The translations under genes and the position numbers were made by a program. Below the pieces are notes generated by a model, which searched no databases, was not told the DNA's origin, and saw only the letters and a list, made by a program, of their open reading frames with translations. A stretch of DNA of 64,000 nt from Anthonomus grandis grandis (Eukaryota > Arthropoda > Insecta > Coleoptera > Curculionidae): NCBI RefSeq assembly GCF_022605725.1, contig NC_065560.1:22435052-22499051 (forward strand), in the 5' to 3' direction. Below are positions 37,300 through 50,907 of the stretch, in pieces. The first letter of the stretch is position 1; the number at the start of each line of letters is the position of its first letter.

Positions 37300-38139
37300 A
37301 CAAACTTTTGGTTTCCATATATGTGCACCAAAAACCAAAAGTTTGGAAGTCTATATCTCGGCTTCTATAAGTACTAGCTTTAAAAATCCAACGGTTTTGT
37401 CTTAGTTTCGACGTTCTGAATCCAACGAGACTATTCCCAAATTCGTAGCTCTTTTACTAACCGAGATACAAACTTTTGGTTTCCAAATATGTGCACCAAA
37501 AACCAAAAGTTTGGAAGTCTATATCTCGGCTTCTATAAGAACTAGCTTTAAAAATCCAACGGTTTTGTCTTAGTTTCGACGTTCTGAATCCAACAAGACT
37601 ATTCCCAAAGTCGTAGCTCTTTTACTAACCGAGATACAAACTTTTGGTTTCCATATATGTGCACCAAAAACCAAAAGTTTGGAAGTCTATATCTCGGCTT
37701 CTATAAGTACTAGCTTTAAAAATCCAACGGTTTTGTCTTAGTTTCGACGTTCTGAATCCAACGAGACTATTCCCAAAGTCGTAGCTCTTTTACTAACCGA
37801 GATACAAACTTTTGGTTTCCATATATGTGCACCAAAAACCAAAAGTTTGGAAGTCTATATCTCGGCTTCTATAAGTACTAGCTTTAAAAATCCAACGGTT
37901 TTGTCTTAGTTTCGACGTTCTGAATCCAACGAGACTATTCCCAAAGTCGTAGCTCTTTTACTAACCGAGATACAAACTTTTGGTTTCCATATATGTGCAC
38001 CAAAAACCAAAAGTTTGGAAGTCTATATCTCGGCTTCTATAAGTACTAGCTTTAAAAATCCAACGGTTTTGTCTTAGTTTCGACGTTCTGAATCCAACGA
38101 GACTATTCCCAAAGTCGTAGCTTTTTTACTAACCGAGAT
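37300..38139 (+). repeat. E J G G and T152 monomers leading into an M-N-O-P cassette
   Basis: Five monomers: E, then J (A19, A73, A128), then G, G and a default monomer with T152. The run G G (T152) directly preceding M recurs at 46204, 48388 and, in part, 29236. It looks like the conserved left border of the cassette. Confidence 0.82.
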
Positions 38140-39987
38140 ACAAACTTTTGGTTTCCATATATGTGCACCAAAAACCAAAAGTTTGGAAGTCTATATCTCG
38201 GCTTCTATAAGTACTAGCTTTAAAAATCCAACGGTTTTGTCTTAGTTTCGACGTTCTGAATCCAACGAGACCATTTTCAAAATCGTAGCTCTTTTACTAA
38301 CCGAGATACAAACTTTTGGTTTCCATATATGTGCACCAAAAACCAAAAGTTTGGAAGTCTATATCTCGGCTTCTATAAGTACTAGCTTTAAAAATCCAAC
38401 AATTTTGTCTTAGTTTCGACGTTCTGAATCCAACGAGACCATTTTCAAAATCGTAGCTCTTTTACTAACCGAGATACAAACTTTTGGTTTCCATATATGT
38501 GCACCAAAAACCAAAAGTTTGGAAGTCTATATCTCGGCTTCTATAAGTACTAGCTTTAAAAATCCAACAATTTTGTCTTAGTTTCGACGTTCTGAATCCA
38601 ACGAGACTATTTTCAAAGTTGTAGCTCTTTTACTAACCGAGATACAAACTTTTGGTTTCCATATATGTGCACCAAAAACCAAAAGTTTGGAAGTCTATAT
38701 CTCGGCTTCTATAAGTACTAGCTTTAAAAATCCAACGGTTTTGTCTTAGTTTCGACGTTCTGAATCCAACGAGACTGTTCCCAAAGTCGTAGCTCTTTTA
38801 CTAACCGAGATACAAACTTTTGGTTTCCATATATGTGCACCAAAAACCAAAAGTTTGGAAGTCTATATCTCGGCTTCTATAAGTAATAGCTTTAAAAATC
38901 CAACGGTTTTGTCTTAGTTTCGACGTTCTGAATCCAACGAAACTATTTCCAAAGTCGTAGCTCTTTTACTAACTGAGATACAAACTTTTGGTTTCCATAT
39001 ATGTGCACCAAAAACCAAAAGTTTGGAAGTCTATATCTCGGCTTCTATAAGTACTAGCTTTAAAAATCCAACGGTTTTGTCTTAGTTTCGACGTTCTGAA
39101 TCCAACGAGACTATTCCCAAAGTCGTAGCTCTTTTACTAACCGAGATACAAACTTTTGGTTTCCATATATGTGCACCAAAAACCAAAAGTTTGGAAGTCT
39201 ATATCTCGGCTTCTATAAGTACTAGCTTTAAAAATCCAACGGTTTTGTCTTAGTTTCGATGTTCTGAATCCAACGAGACTATTTTCAAAGTTGTAGCTCT
39301 TTTACTAACCGAGATACAAACTTTTGGTTTCCATATATGTGCACCAAAAACCAAAAGTTTGGAAGTCTATATCTCGGCTTCTATAAGTACTAGCTTTAAA
39401 ATTCCAACGGTTTTGTCTTAGTTTCGACGTTCTGAATCCAACGAGACTATTTTCAAAGTTGTAGCTCTTTTACTAACCGAGATACAAACTTTTGGTTTCC
39501 ATATATGTGCACCAAAAACCAAAAGTTTGGAAGTCTATATCTCGGCTTCTATAAGTACTAGCTTTAAAATTCCAACAATTTTGTCTTAGTTTCGACGTTT
39601 TGAATCCAACGAGACTATTCTCAAAGTCGTAGCTTTTTTACTAACCGAGATACAAACTTTTGGTTTCCATATATGTGCACCAAAAACCAAAAGTTTGGAA
39701 GTCTATATCTCGGCTTCTATAAGTACTAGCTTTAAAAATCCAACAATATTGTCTTAGTTTCGACGTTCTGAATCCAACGAGACTATTCCCAAAGTCGTAG
39801 CTCTTTTACTAACCGAGATACAAACTTTTGGTTTCCATATATGTGCACCAAAAACCAAAAGTTAGGAAGTCTATATCTCGGCTTCTATAAGTACTAGCTT
39901 TAAAAATCCAACGGTTTTGTCTTAGTTTCGACGTTCTGAATCCAACGAGACTATTCCCAAAGTCGTAGCTCTTTTACTAACCGAGAT
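38140..39987 (+). repeat. 11-monomer unit M N O P X G Z S Q R G', copy 1
   Basis: The order is M N O P X (with A75, gtaatag) G Z S Q R G'. The unit restarts with M at 39988, giving an 1848-bp spacing. The Q here has attctcaaag. The A45 variant (gttagg) makes its first appearance in this window in the last monomer (39820). Confidence 0.85.
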
Positions 39988-41499
39988 ACAAACTTTTGGT
40001 TTCCATATATGTGCACCAAAAACCAAAAGTTTGGAAGTCTATATCTCGGCTTCTATAAGTACTAGCTTTAAAAATCCAACGGTTTTGTCTTAGTTTCGAC
40101 GTTCTGAATCCAACGAGACCATTTTCAAAATCGTAGCTCTTTTACTAACCGAGATACAAACTTTTGGTTTCCATATATGTGCACCAAAAACCAAAAGTTT
40201 GGAAGTCTATATCTCGGCTTCTATAAGTACTAGCTTTAAAAATCCAACAATTTTGTCTTAGTTTCGACGTTCTGAATCCAACGAGACCATTTTCAAAATC
40301 GTAGCTCTTTTACTAACCGAGATACAAACTTTTGGTTTCCATATATGTGCACCAAAAACCAAAAGTTTGGAAGTCTATATCTCGGCTTCTATAAGTACTA
40401 GCTTTAAAAATCCAACAATTTTGTCTTAGTTTCGACGTTCTGAATCCAACGAGACTATTTTCAAAGTTGTAGCTCTTTTACTAACCGAGATACAAACTTT
40501 TGGTTTCCATATATGTGCACCAAAAACCAAAAGTTTGGAAGTCTATATCTCGGCTTCTATAAGTACTAGCTTTAAAAATCCAACGGTTTTGTCTTAGTTT
40601 CGGCGTTCTGAATCCAACGAGACTGTTCCCAAAGTCGTAGCTCTTTTACTAACCGAGATACAAACTTTTGGTTTCCATATATGTGCACCAAAAACCAAAA
40701 GTTTGGAAGTCTATATCTCGGCTTCTATAAGTAATAGCTTTAAAAATCCAACGGTTTTGTCTTAGTTTCGACGTTCTGAATCCAACGAAACTATTTCCAA
40801 AGTCGTAGCTCTTTTACTAACTGAGATACAAACTTTTGGTTTCCATATATGTGCACCAAAAACCAAAAGTTTGGAAGTCTATATCTCGGCTTCTATAAGT
40901 ACTAGCTTTAAAAATCCAACGGTTTTGTCTTAGTTTCGACGTTCTGAATCCAACGAGACTATTCCCAAAGTCGTAGCTCTTTTACTAACCGAGATACAAA
41001 CTTTTGGTTTCCATATATGTGCACCAAAAACCAAAAGTTTGGAAGTCTATATCTCGGCTTCTATAAGTACTAGCTTTAAAAATCCAACGGTTTTGTCTTA
41101 GTTTCGACGTTCTGAATCCAACGAGACTATTCCCAAAGTCGTAGCTCTTTTACTAACCGAGATACAAACTTTTGGTTTCCATATATGTGCACCAAAAACC
41201 AAAAGTTTGGAAGTCTATATCTCGGCTTCTATAAGTACTAGCTTTAAAATTCCAACGGTTTTGTCTTAGTTTCGACGTTCTGAATCCAACGAGACTATTT
41301 TCAAAGTTGTAGCTCTTTTACTAACCGAGATACAAACTTTTGGTTTCCATATATGTGCACCAAAAACCAAAAGTTTGGAAGTCTATATCTCGGCTTCTAT
41401 AAGTACTAGCTTTAAAAATCCAACGGTTTTGTCTTAGTTTCGACGTTCTGAATCCAACGAGACTATTCCCAAAGTCGTAGCTCTTTTACTAACCGAGAT
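39988..41499 (+). repeat. Partial second copy of the 11-monomer unit, then G G S G
   Basis: M N O P X (again with gtaatag) G repeats the first six monomers of the preceding unit, followed by G S G instead of Z S Q R G'. The shared A75 change proves common origin. P carries a private ttcggcg. Confidence 0.85.
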
Positions 41500-43347
41500 A
41501 CAAACTTTTGGTTTCCATATATGTGCACCAAAAACCAAAAGTTTGGAAGTCTATATCTCGGCTTCTATAGGTACTAGCTTTAAAAATCCAACGGTTTTGT
41601 CTTAGTTTCGACGTTCTGAATCCAACGAGACTATTCCCAAAGTCGTAGCTCTTTTACTAATTGAGATACAAACTTTTGGTTTCCATATATGTGCACCAAA
41701 AACCAAAAGTTTGGAAGTCTATATCTCGGCTTCTATAAGTACTAGCTTTAAAAATCCAACGGTTTTGTCTTAGTTTCGACGTTCTGAATCCAACGAAACT
41801 ATTTCCAAAGTCGTAGCTCTTTTACTAACTGAGATACAAACTTTTGGTTTCCATATATGTGCACCAAAAACCAAAAGTTTGGAAGTCTATATCTCGGCTT
41901 CTATAAGCACTAGCTTTAAAAATCCAACAATTTTGTCTTAGTTTCGACGTTCTGAATCCAACGAGACCATTCCCAAAATCGTAGCTCTTTTACTAACCGA
42001 GATACAAACTTTTGGTTTCCATATATGTGCACCAAAAACCAAAAGTTTGGAAGTCTATATCTCGGCTTCTATAAGTACTAGCTTTAAAAATCCAATGGTT
42101 TTGTCTTAGTTTCGACGTTCTGAATCCAACGAGACTATTCCCAAAGTCGTAGCTTTTTTACTAACCGAGATACAAACCTTTTGGTTTCCATATATGTGCA
42201 CCAAAAACCAAAAGTTTGGAAGTCTATATCTCACTCTCACGAGATGTGTATTTAAAAATCCAACGGTTTTGTCTTAGTTTCGACGTTCTGAATCCAACAA
42301 GACTATTCCCAAAGTCGTAGCTCTTTTACTAACCGAGATACAAACTTTTGGTTTCCATATATGTGCACCAAAAACCAAAAGTTTGGAAGTCTATATCTCG
42401 GCTTCTATAAGTACTAGCTTTAAAAATCCAACGGTTTTGTCTTAGTTTCGACGTTCTGAATCCAACGAGACTATTCCCAAAGTCGTAGCTCTTTTACTAA
42501 CCGAGATACAAACTTTTGGTTTCCATATATGTGCACCAAAAACCAAAAGTTTGGAAGTCTATATCTCGGCTTCTATAAGTACTAGCTTTAAAAATCCAAC
42601 GGTTTTGTCTTAGTTTCGACGTTCTGAATCCAACGAGACTATTCCCAAAGTCGTAGCTCTTTTACTAACCGAGATACAAACTTTTGGTTTCCATATATGT
42701 GCACCAAAAACCAAAAGTTTGGAAGTCTATATCTCGGCTTCTATAAGTACTAGCTTTAAAAATCCAACGGTTTTGTCTTAGTTTCGACGGTCTGAATCCA
42801 ACGAGACTATTTCCAAAGTCGTAGCTCTTTTACTAACCGAGATACAAACTTTTGGTTTCCATATATGTGCACCAAAAACCAAAAGTTTGGAAGTCTATAT
42901 CTCGGCTTCTATAAGAACTAGCTTTAAAAATCCAACGGTTTTGTCTTAGTTTCGACGTTCTGAATCCAACGAGACTATTCCCAAAGTCGTAGCTCTTTTA
43001 CTAACCGAGATACAAACTTTTGGTTTCCATATATGTGCACCAAAAACCAAAAGTTTGGAAGTCTATATCTCGGCTTCTATAAGTACTAGCTTTAAAAATC
43101 CAACGGTTTTGTCTTAGTTTCGATGTTCTGAATCCAACGAGACTATTCCCAAAGTCGTAGCTCTTTTACTAACCGAGATACAAACTTTTGGTTTCCATAT
43201 ATGTGCACCAAAAACCAAAAGTTTGGAAGTCTATATCTCGGCTTCTATAAGTACTAGCTTTAAAATTCCAACGGTTTTGTCTTAGTTTCGACGTTCTGAA
43301 TCCAACGAGACTATTTTCAAAGTTGTAGCTCTTTTACTAACCGAGAT
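41500..43347 (+). repeat. 11-monomer HOR relative (B' X c ...), diverged copy
   Basis: The order is B' X c, aatggtttt-T152, an anomalous A128 monomer, G G g, an A73 default, a T113 default, S. It matches the complete 11-mers at 52756-54603 and 55444-57291 in order. The differences are that the last monomer is S rather than W and the fifth monomer (42172-42339) contains a foreign-looking patch. It is probably an older relative of the HOR that dominates the right end. Confidence 0.85.
42172..42339 (+). repeat. Anomalous monomer with an 18-bp replaced patch
   Basis: The monomer has an extra C in the left dyad arm (acaaaccttttgg, 42172-42184). At 42233-42250 the normal 19 nt between tatctc and tttaaaaatcc are replaced by 18 nt reading actctcacgagatgtgta. 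The insertion and deletion cancel, so the unit remains 168 bp. The patch matches no other place in the window. The rest, including A128, fits the A73/A128 monomer expected at this HOR position. Templated repair, or a short conversion from another satellite variant, could explain it; an assembly or read error cannot be excluded from sequence alone. Confidence 0.85.
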
Positions 43348-46300
43348 ACAAACTTTTGGTTTCCATATATGTGCACCAAAAACCAAAAGTTTGGAAGTCT
43401 ATATCTCGGCTTCTATAAGTACTAGCTTTAAAAATCCAACGGTTTTGTCTTACTTTCGACGTTCTGAATCCAACGAGACTATTCCCAAAGTCGTAGCTCT
43501 TTTACTAACCGAGATACAAACTTTTGGTTTCCATATATGTGCACCAAAAACCAAAAGTTTGGAAGTCTATATCTCGGCTTCTATAAGTACTAGCTTTAAA
43601 AATCCAACGGTTTTGTCTTAGTTTCGACGTTCTGAATCCAACGAGACTATTCCCAAAGTCGTAGCTCTTTTACTAATTGAGATACAAACTTTTGGTTTCC
43701 ATATATGTGCACCAAAAACCAAAAGTTTGGAAGTCTATATCTCGGCTTCTATAAGTACTAGCTTTAAAAATCCAACGGTTTTGTCTTAGTTTCGACGTTC
43801 TGAATCCAACGAAACTATTTTCAAAGTCGTAGCTCTTTTACTAACTGAGATACAAACTTTTGGTTTCCATATATGTGCACCAAAAACCAAAAGTTTGGAA
43901 GTCTATATCTCGGCTTCTATAAGCACTAGCTTTAAAAATCCAACAATTTTGTCTTAGTTTCGACGTTCTGAATCCAACGAGACCATTCCCAAAATCGTAG
44001 CTCTTTTACTAACCGAGATACAAACTTTTGGTTTCCATATATGTGCACCAAAAACCAAAAGTTTGGAAGTCTATATCTCGGCTTCTATAAGTACTAGCTT
44101 TAAAAATCCAACGGTTTTGTCTTAGTTTCGACGTTCTGAATCCAACGAGACTATTCCCAAAGTCGTAGCTCTTTTACTAACCGAGATACAAACTTTTGGT
44201 TTCCATATATGTGCACCAAAAACCAAAAGTTTGGAAGTCTATATCTCGGCTTCTATAAGTACTAGCTTTAAAAATCCAACGGTTTTGTCTTAGTTTCGAC
44301 GTTCTGAATCCAACGAGACTATTCCCAAAGTCGTAGCTCTTTTACTAACCGAGATACAAACTTTTGGTTTCCATATATGTGCACCAAAAACCAAAAGTTT
44401 GGAAGTCTATATCTCGGCTTCTATAAGAACTAGCTTTAAAAATCCAACGGTTTTGTCTTAGTTTCGACGTTCTGAATCCAACAAGACTATTCTCAAAGTC
44501 GTAGCTCTTTTACTAACCGAGATACAAACTTTTGGTTTCCATATATGTGCACCAAAAACCAAAAGTTTGGAAGTCTATATCTCGGCTTCTATAAGTACTA
44601 GCTTTAAAAATCCAACGGTTTTGTCTTAGTTTCGACGTTCTGAATCCAACGAGACTATTCCCAAAGTCGTAGCTCTTTTACTAACCGAGATACAAACTTT
44701 TGGTTTCCATATATGTGCACCAAAAACCAAAAGTTTGGAAGTCTATATCTCGGCTTCTATAAGTACTAGCTTTAAAAATCCAACGGTTTTGTCTTAGTTT
44801 CGACGTTCTGAATCCAACGAGACTATTCATAAAGTCGTAGCTCTTTTACTAACCGAGATACAAACTTTTGGTTTCCATATATGTGCACCAAAAACCAAAA
44901 GTTTGGAAGTCTATATCTCGGCTTCTATAAGTACTAGCTTTAAAAATCCAACGGTTTTGTCTTAGTTTTGACGTTCTGAATCCAACGAGACTATTCCCAA
45001 AGTCGTAGCTCTTTTACTAACTGAGATACAAACTTTTGGTTTCCATATATGTGCACCAAAAACCAAAAGTTTGGAAGTCTATATCTCGGCTTCTATAAGT
45101 ACTAGCTTTAAAAATCCAACGGTTTTGTCTTAGTTTCGACGTTCTGAATCCAACGAGACTATTTCCAAAGTCGTAGCTCTTTTACTAACTGAGATACAAA
45201 CTTTTGGTTTCCATATATGTGCACCAAAAACCAAAAGTTTGGAAGTCTATATCTCGGCTTCTATAAGCACTAGCTTTAAAAATCCAACAATTTTGTCTTA
45301 GTTTCGACGTTCTGAATCCAACGAGACCATTCCCAAAATCGTAGCTCTTTTACTAACCGAGATACAAACTTTTGGTTTCCATATATGTGCACCAAAAACC
45401 AAAAGTTTGGAAGTCTATATCTCGGCTTCTATAAGTACTAGCTTTAAAAATCCAACAATTTTGTCTTAGTTTCGACGTTCTGAATCCAACGAGACTATTT
45501 TCAAAGTTGTAGCTCTTTTACTAACCGAGATACAAACTTTTGGTTTCCATATATGTGCACCAAAAACCAAAAGTTTGGAAGTCTATATCTCGGCTTCTAT
45601 AAGTACTAGCTTTAAAAATCCAACGGTTTTGTCTTAGTTTCGACGTTCTGAATCCAACGAGACTATTTCCAAAGTCGTAGTTTTTTTACTAACTGAGATA
45701 CAAACTTTTGGTTTCCATATATGTGCACCAAAAACCAAAAGTTTGGAAGTCTATATCTCGGCTTCTATAAGCACTAGCTTTAAAAATCCAACAATTTTGT
45801 CTTAGTTTCGACGTTCTGAATCCAACGAGACTATTTTCAAAGTTGTAGCTCTTTTACTAACCGAGATACAAACTTTTGGTTTCCATATATGTGCACCAAA
45901 AACCAAAAGTTTGGAAGTCTATATCTCGGCTTCTATAAGCACTAGCTTTAAAAATCCAACAATTTTGTCTTAGTTTCGACGTTCTGAATCCAACGAGACT
46001 ATTTTCAAAGTTGTAGCTCTTTTACTAACCGAGATACAAACTTTTGGTTTCCATATATGTGCACCAAAAACCAAAAGTTTGGAAGTCTATATCTCGGCTT
46101 CTATAAGTACTAGCTTAAAAAATCCAACGGTTTTGTCTTAGTTTCGACGTTCTGAATCCAACGAGACTATTCCCAAAGTCGTAGCTCTTTTACTAACCGA
46201 GATACAAACTTTTGGTTTCCATATATGTGCACCAAAAACCAAAAGTTTGGAAGTCTATATCTCGGCTTCTATAAGTACTAGCTTTAAAAATCCAACGGTT

Positions 46301-46539
46301 TTGTCTTAGTTTCGACGTTCTGAATCCAACGAGACTATTCCCAAAGTCGTAGCTCTTTTACTAACCGAGATACAAACTTTTGGTTTCCATATATGTGCAC
46401 CAAAAACCAAAAGTTTGGAAGTCTATATCTCGGCTTCTATAAGTACTAGCTTTAAAAATCCAACGGTTTTGTCTTAGTTTCGACGTTCTGAATCCAACGA
46501 GACTATTCCCAAAGTCGTAGCTTTTTTACTAACCGAGAT
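43348..46539 (+). repeat. Mixed satellite segment including a repeat of 34780-35955
   Basis: Nineteen monomers. It begins with a TAG-to-TAC monomer (43348), B, an X-like monomer and c. The run at 44692-45867 reproduces the seven monomers at 34780-35955 exactly 9912 bp (59 units) away. Two adjacent C73-AA-TTC monomers follow (45700, 45868), then a cttaaaaaat monomer (46036), G, and a T152 G-type monomer. No genes. Confidence 0.82.
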
Positions 46540-48723
46540 ACAAACTTTTGGTTTCCATATATGTGCACCAAAAACCAAAAGTTTGGAAGTCTATATCTCG
46601 GCTTCTATAAGTACTAGCTTTAAAAATCCAACGGTTTTGTCTTAGTTTCGACGTTCTGAATCCAACGAGACCATTTTCAAAATCGTAGCTCTTTTACTAA
46701 CCGAGATACAAACTTTTGGTTTCCATATATGTGCACCAAAAACCAAAAGTTTGGAAGTCTATATCTCGGCTTCTATAAGTACTAGTTTAAAAAATCCAAC
46801 AATTTTGTCTTAGTTTCGACGTTCTGAATCCAACGAGACCATTTTCAAAATCGTAGCTCTTTTACTAACCGAGATACAAACTTTTGGTTTCCATATATGT
46901 GCACCAAAAACCAAAAGTTTGGAAGTCTATATCTCGGCTTCTATAAGTACTAGCTTTAAAAATCCAACAATTTTGTCTTAGTTTCGACGTTCTGAATCCA
47001 ACGAGACTATTTTCAAAGTTGTAGCTCTTTTACTAACCGAGATACAAACTTTTGGTTTCCATATATGTGCACCAAAAACCAAAAGTTTGGAAGTCTATAT
47101 CTCGGCTTCTATAAGTACTAGCTTTAAAAATCCAACGGTTTTGTCTTAGTTTCGACGTTCTGAATCCAACGAGACTGTTCCCAAAGTCGTAGCTCTTTTA
47201 CTAACCGAGATACAAACTTTTGGTTTCCATATATGTGCACCAAAAACCAAAAGTTTGGAAGTCTATATCTCGGCTTCTATAAGTACTAGCTTTAAAATTC
47301 CAACAATTTTGTCTTAGTTTCGACGTTTTGAATCCAACGAGACTATTCCCAAAGTCGTAGCTTTTTTACTAACCGAGATACAAACTTTTGGTTTCCATAT
47401 ATGTGCACCAAAAACCAAAAGTTTGGAAGTCTATATCTCGGCTTCTATAAGTACTAGCTTTAAAAATCCAACAATATTGTCTTAGTTTCGACGTTCTGAA
47501 TCCAACGAGACTATTCCCAAAGTCGTAGCTCTTTTACTAACCGAGATACAAACTTTTGGTTTCCATATATGTGCACCAAAAACCAAAAGTTAGGAAGTCT
47601 ATATCTCGGCTTCTATAAGTACTAGCTTTAAAAATCCAACGGTTTTGTCTTAGTTTCGACGTTCTGAATCCAACGAGACTATTCCCAAAGTCGTAGCTCT
47701 TTTACTAACCGAGATACAAACTTTTGGTTTCCATATATGTGCACCAAAAACCAAAAGTTTGGAAGTCTATATCTCGGCTTCTATAAGTACTAGCTTTAAA
47801 ATTCCAACGGTTTTGTCTTAGTTTCGACGTTCTGAATCCAACGAGACTATTTTCAAAGTTGTAGCTCTTTTACTAACCGAGATACAAACTTTTGGTTTCC
47901 ATATATGTGCACCAAAAACCAAAAGTTAGGAAGTCTATATCTCGGCTTCTATAAGTACTAGCTTTAAAAATCCAACGGTTTTGTCTTAGTTTCGACGTTC
48001 TGAATCCAACGAGACTATTCATAAAGTCGTAGCTCTTTTACTAACCGAGATACAAACTTTTGGTTTCCATATATGTGCACCAAAAACCAAAAGTTTGGAA
48101 GTCTATATCTCGGCTTCTATAAGTACTAGCTTTAAAAATCCAACGGTTTTGTCTTAGTTTCGATGTTCTGAATTCAACGAGACTATTTTCAAAGTTGTAG
48201 CTCTTTTACTAACCGAGATACAAACTTTTGGTTTCCATATATGTGCACCAAAAACCAAAAGTTTGGAAGTCTATATCTCGGCTTCTATAAGTACTAGCTT
48301 TAAAAATCCAACGGTTTTGTCTTAGTTTCGACGTTCTGAATCCAACGAGACTATTCCCAAAGTCGTAGCTCTTTTACTAACCGAGATACAAACTTTTGGT
48401 TTCCATATATGTGCACCAAAAACCAAAAGTTTGGAAGTCTATATCTCGGCTTCTATAAGTACTAGCTTTAAAAATCCAACGGTTTTGTCTTAGTTTCGAC
48501 GTTCTGAATCCAACGAGACTATTCCCAAAGTCGTAGCTCTTTTACTAACCGAGATACAAACTTTTGGTTTCCATATATGTGCACCAAAAACCAAAAGTTT
48601 GGAAGTCTATATCTCGGCTTCTATAAGTACTAGCTTTAAAAATCCAACGGTTTTGTCTTAGTTTCGACGTTCTGAATCCAACGAGACTATTCCCAAAGTC
48701 GTAGCTTTTTTACTAACCGAGAT
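46540..48723 (+). repeat. 13-monomer unit starting with M N O P Q R G'
   Basis: The order is M N O P Q R G' S, h with A45, Z, G, G, and a T152 G-type; then M N O P Q R G' restarts at 48724. N has a private ctagtttaaaaaat (46708). The A45 mark in both 47548 and 47884 ties this zone to the right-hand third of the window. Z has aattcaacg. Confidence 0.83.
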
Positions 48724-49899
48724 ACAAACTTTTGGTTTCCATATATGTGCACCAAAAACCAAAAGTTTGGAAGTCTATATCTCGGCTTCTATAAGTACTA
48801 GCTTTAAAAATCCAACGGTTTTGTCTTAGTTTCGACGTTCTGAATCCAACGAGACCATTTTCAAAATCGTAGCTCTTTTACTAACCGAGATACAAACTTT
48901 TGGTTTCCATATATGTGCACCAAAAACCAAAAGTTTGGAAGTCTATATCTCGGCTTCTATAAGTACTAGCTTTAAAAATCCAACAATTTTGTCTTAGTTT
49001 CGACGTTCTGAATCCAACGAGACCATTTTCAAAATCGTAGCTCTTTTACTAACCGAGATACAAACTTTTGGTTTCCATATATGTGCACCAAAAACCAAAA
49101 GTTTGGAAGTCTATATCTCGGCTTCTATAAGTACTAGCTTTAAAAATCCAACAATTTTGTCTTAGTTTCGACGTTCTGAATCCAACGAGACTATTTTCAA
49201 AGTTGTAGCTCTTTTACTAACCGAGATACAAACTTTTGGTTTCCATATATGTGCACCAAAAACCAAAAGTTTGGAAGTCTATATCTCGGCTTCTATAAGT
49301 ACTAGCTTTAAAAATCCAACGGTTTTGTCTTAGTTTCGACGTTCTGAATCCAACGAGACTGTTCCCAAAGTCGTAGCTCTTTTACTAACCGAGATACAAA
49401 CTTTTGGTTTCCATATATGTGCACCAAAAACCAAAAGTTTGGAAGTCTATATCTCGGCTTCTATAAGTACTAGCTTTAAAATTCCAACAATTTTGTCTTA
49501 GTTTCGACGTTTTGAATCCAACGAGACTATTCCCAAAGTCGTAGCTTTTTTACTAACCGAGATACAAACTTTTGGTTTCCATATATGTGCACCAAAAACC
49601 AAAAGTTTGGAAGTCTATATCTCGGCTTCTATAAGTACTAGCTTTAAAAATCCAACAATATTGTCTTAGTTTCGACGTTCTGAATCCAACGAGACTATTC
49701 CCAAAGTCGTAGCTCTTTTACTAACCGAGATACAAACTTTTGGTTTCCATATATGTGCACCAAAAACCAAAAGTTAGGAAGTCTATATCTCGGCTTCTAT
49801 AAGTACTAGCTTTAAAAATCCAACGGTTTTGTCTTAGTTTCGACGTTCTGAATCCAACGAGACTATTCCCAAAGTCGTAGCTCTTTTACTAACCGAGAT
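48724..49899 (+). repeat. 7-monomer unit M N O P Q R G'
   Basis: This has the same seven types and order as 46540-47715, including A45 in the seventh monomer (49732). It passes directly into a six-monomer version that lacks O. Confidence 0.87.
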
Positions 49900-50907
49900 A
49901 CAAACTTTTGGTTTCCATATATGTGCACCAAAAACCAAAAGTTTGGAAGTCTGTATCTCGGCTTCTATAAGTACTAGCTTTAAAAATCCAACGGTTTTGT
50001 CTTAGTTTCGACGTTCTGAATCCAACGAGACCATTTTCAAAATCGTAGCTCTTTTACTAACCGAGATACAAACTTTTGGTTTCCATATATGTGCACCAAA
50101 AACCAAAAGTTTGGAAGTCTATATCTCGGCTTCTATAAGTACTAGCTTTAAAAATCCAACAATTTTGTCTTAGTTTCGACGTTCTGAATCCAACGAGACC
50201 ATTTTCAAAATCGTAGCTCTTTTACTAACCGAGATACAAACTTTTGGTTTCCATATATGTGCACCAAAAACCAAAAGTTTGGAAGTCTATATCTCGGCTT
50301 CTATAAGTACTAGCTTTAAAAATCCAACGGTTTTGTCTTAGTTTCGACGTTCTGAATCCAACGAGACTGTTCCCAAAGTCGTAGCTCTTTTACTAACCGA
50401 GATACAAACTTTTGGTTTCCATATATGTGCACCAAAAACCAAAAGTTTGGAAGTCTATATCTCGGCTTCTATAAGTACTAGCTTTAAAATTCCAACAATT
50501 TTGTCTTAGTTTCGACGTTTTGAATCCAACGAGACTATTCCCAAAGTCGTAGCTTTTTTACTAACCGAGATACAAACTTTTGGTTTCCATATATGTGCAC
50601 CAAAAACCAAAAGTTTGGAAGTCTATATCTCGGCTTCTATAAGTACTAGCTTTAAAAATCCAACAATATTGTCTTAGTTTCGACGTTCTGAATCCAACGA
50701 GACTATTCCCAAAGTCGTAGCTCTTTTACTAACCGAGATACAAACTTTTGGTTTCCATATATGTGCACCAAAAACCAAAAGTTAGGAAGTCTATATCTCG
50801 GCTTCTATAAGTACTAGCTTTAAAAATCCAACGGTTTTGTCTTAGTTTCGACGTTCTGAATCCAACGAGACTATTCCCAAAGTCGTAGCTCTTTTACTAA
50901 CCGAGAT
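49900..50907 (+). repeat. 6-monomer unit M N P Q R G' (O deleted)
   Basis: This is the same series as the preceding unit without the O monomer, 1008 bp long. M has a private agtctgtatctcgg (about 49953), a rare change in the conserved region. It is followed by a further M N P. Confidence 0.87.

Noticed and set aside
42233..42250. Transposon insertion or target-site scar
   Set aside because: The patch is 18 nt, replaces rather than adds sequence, and shows no flanking target-site duplication or terminal inverted repeats.
43391..43621. Open frame of 76 codons on the + strand
   Set aside because: Same artefact as at 33311, with one residue difference caused by the aaccgag versus aattgag variant.
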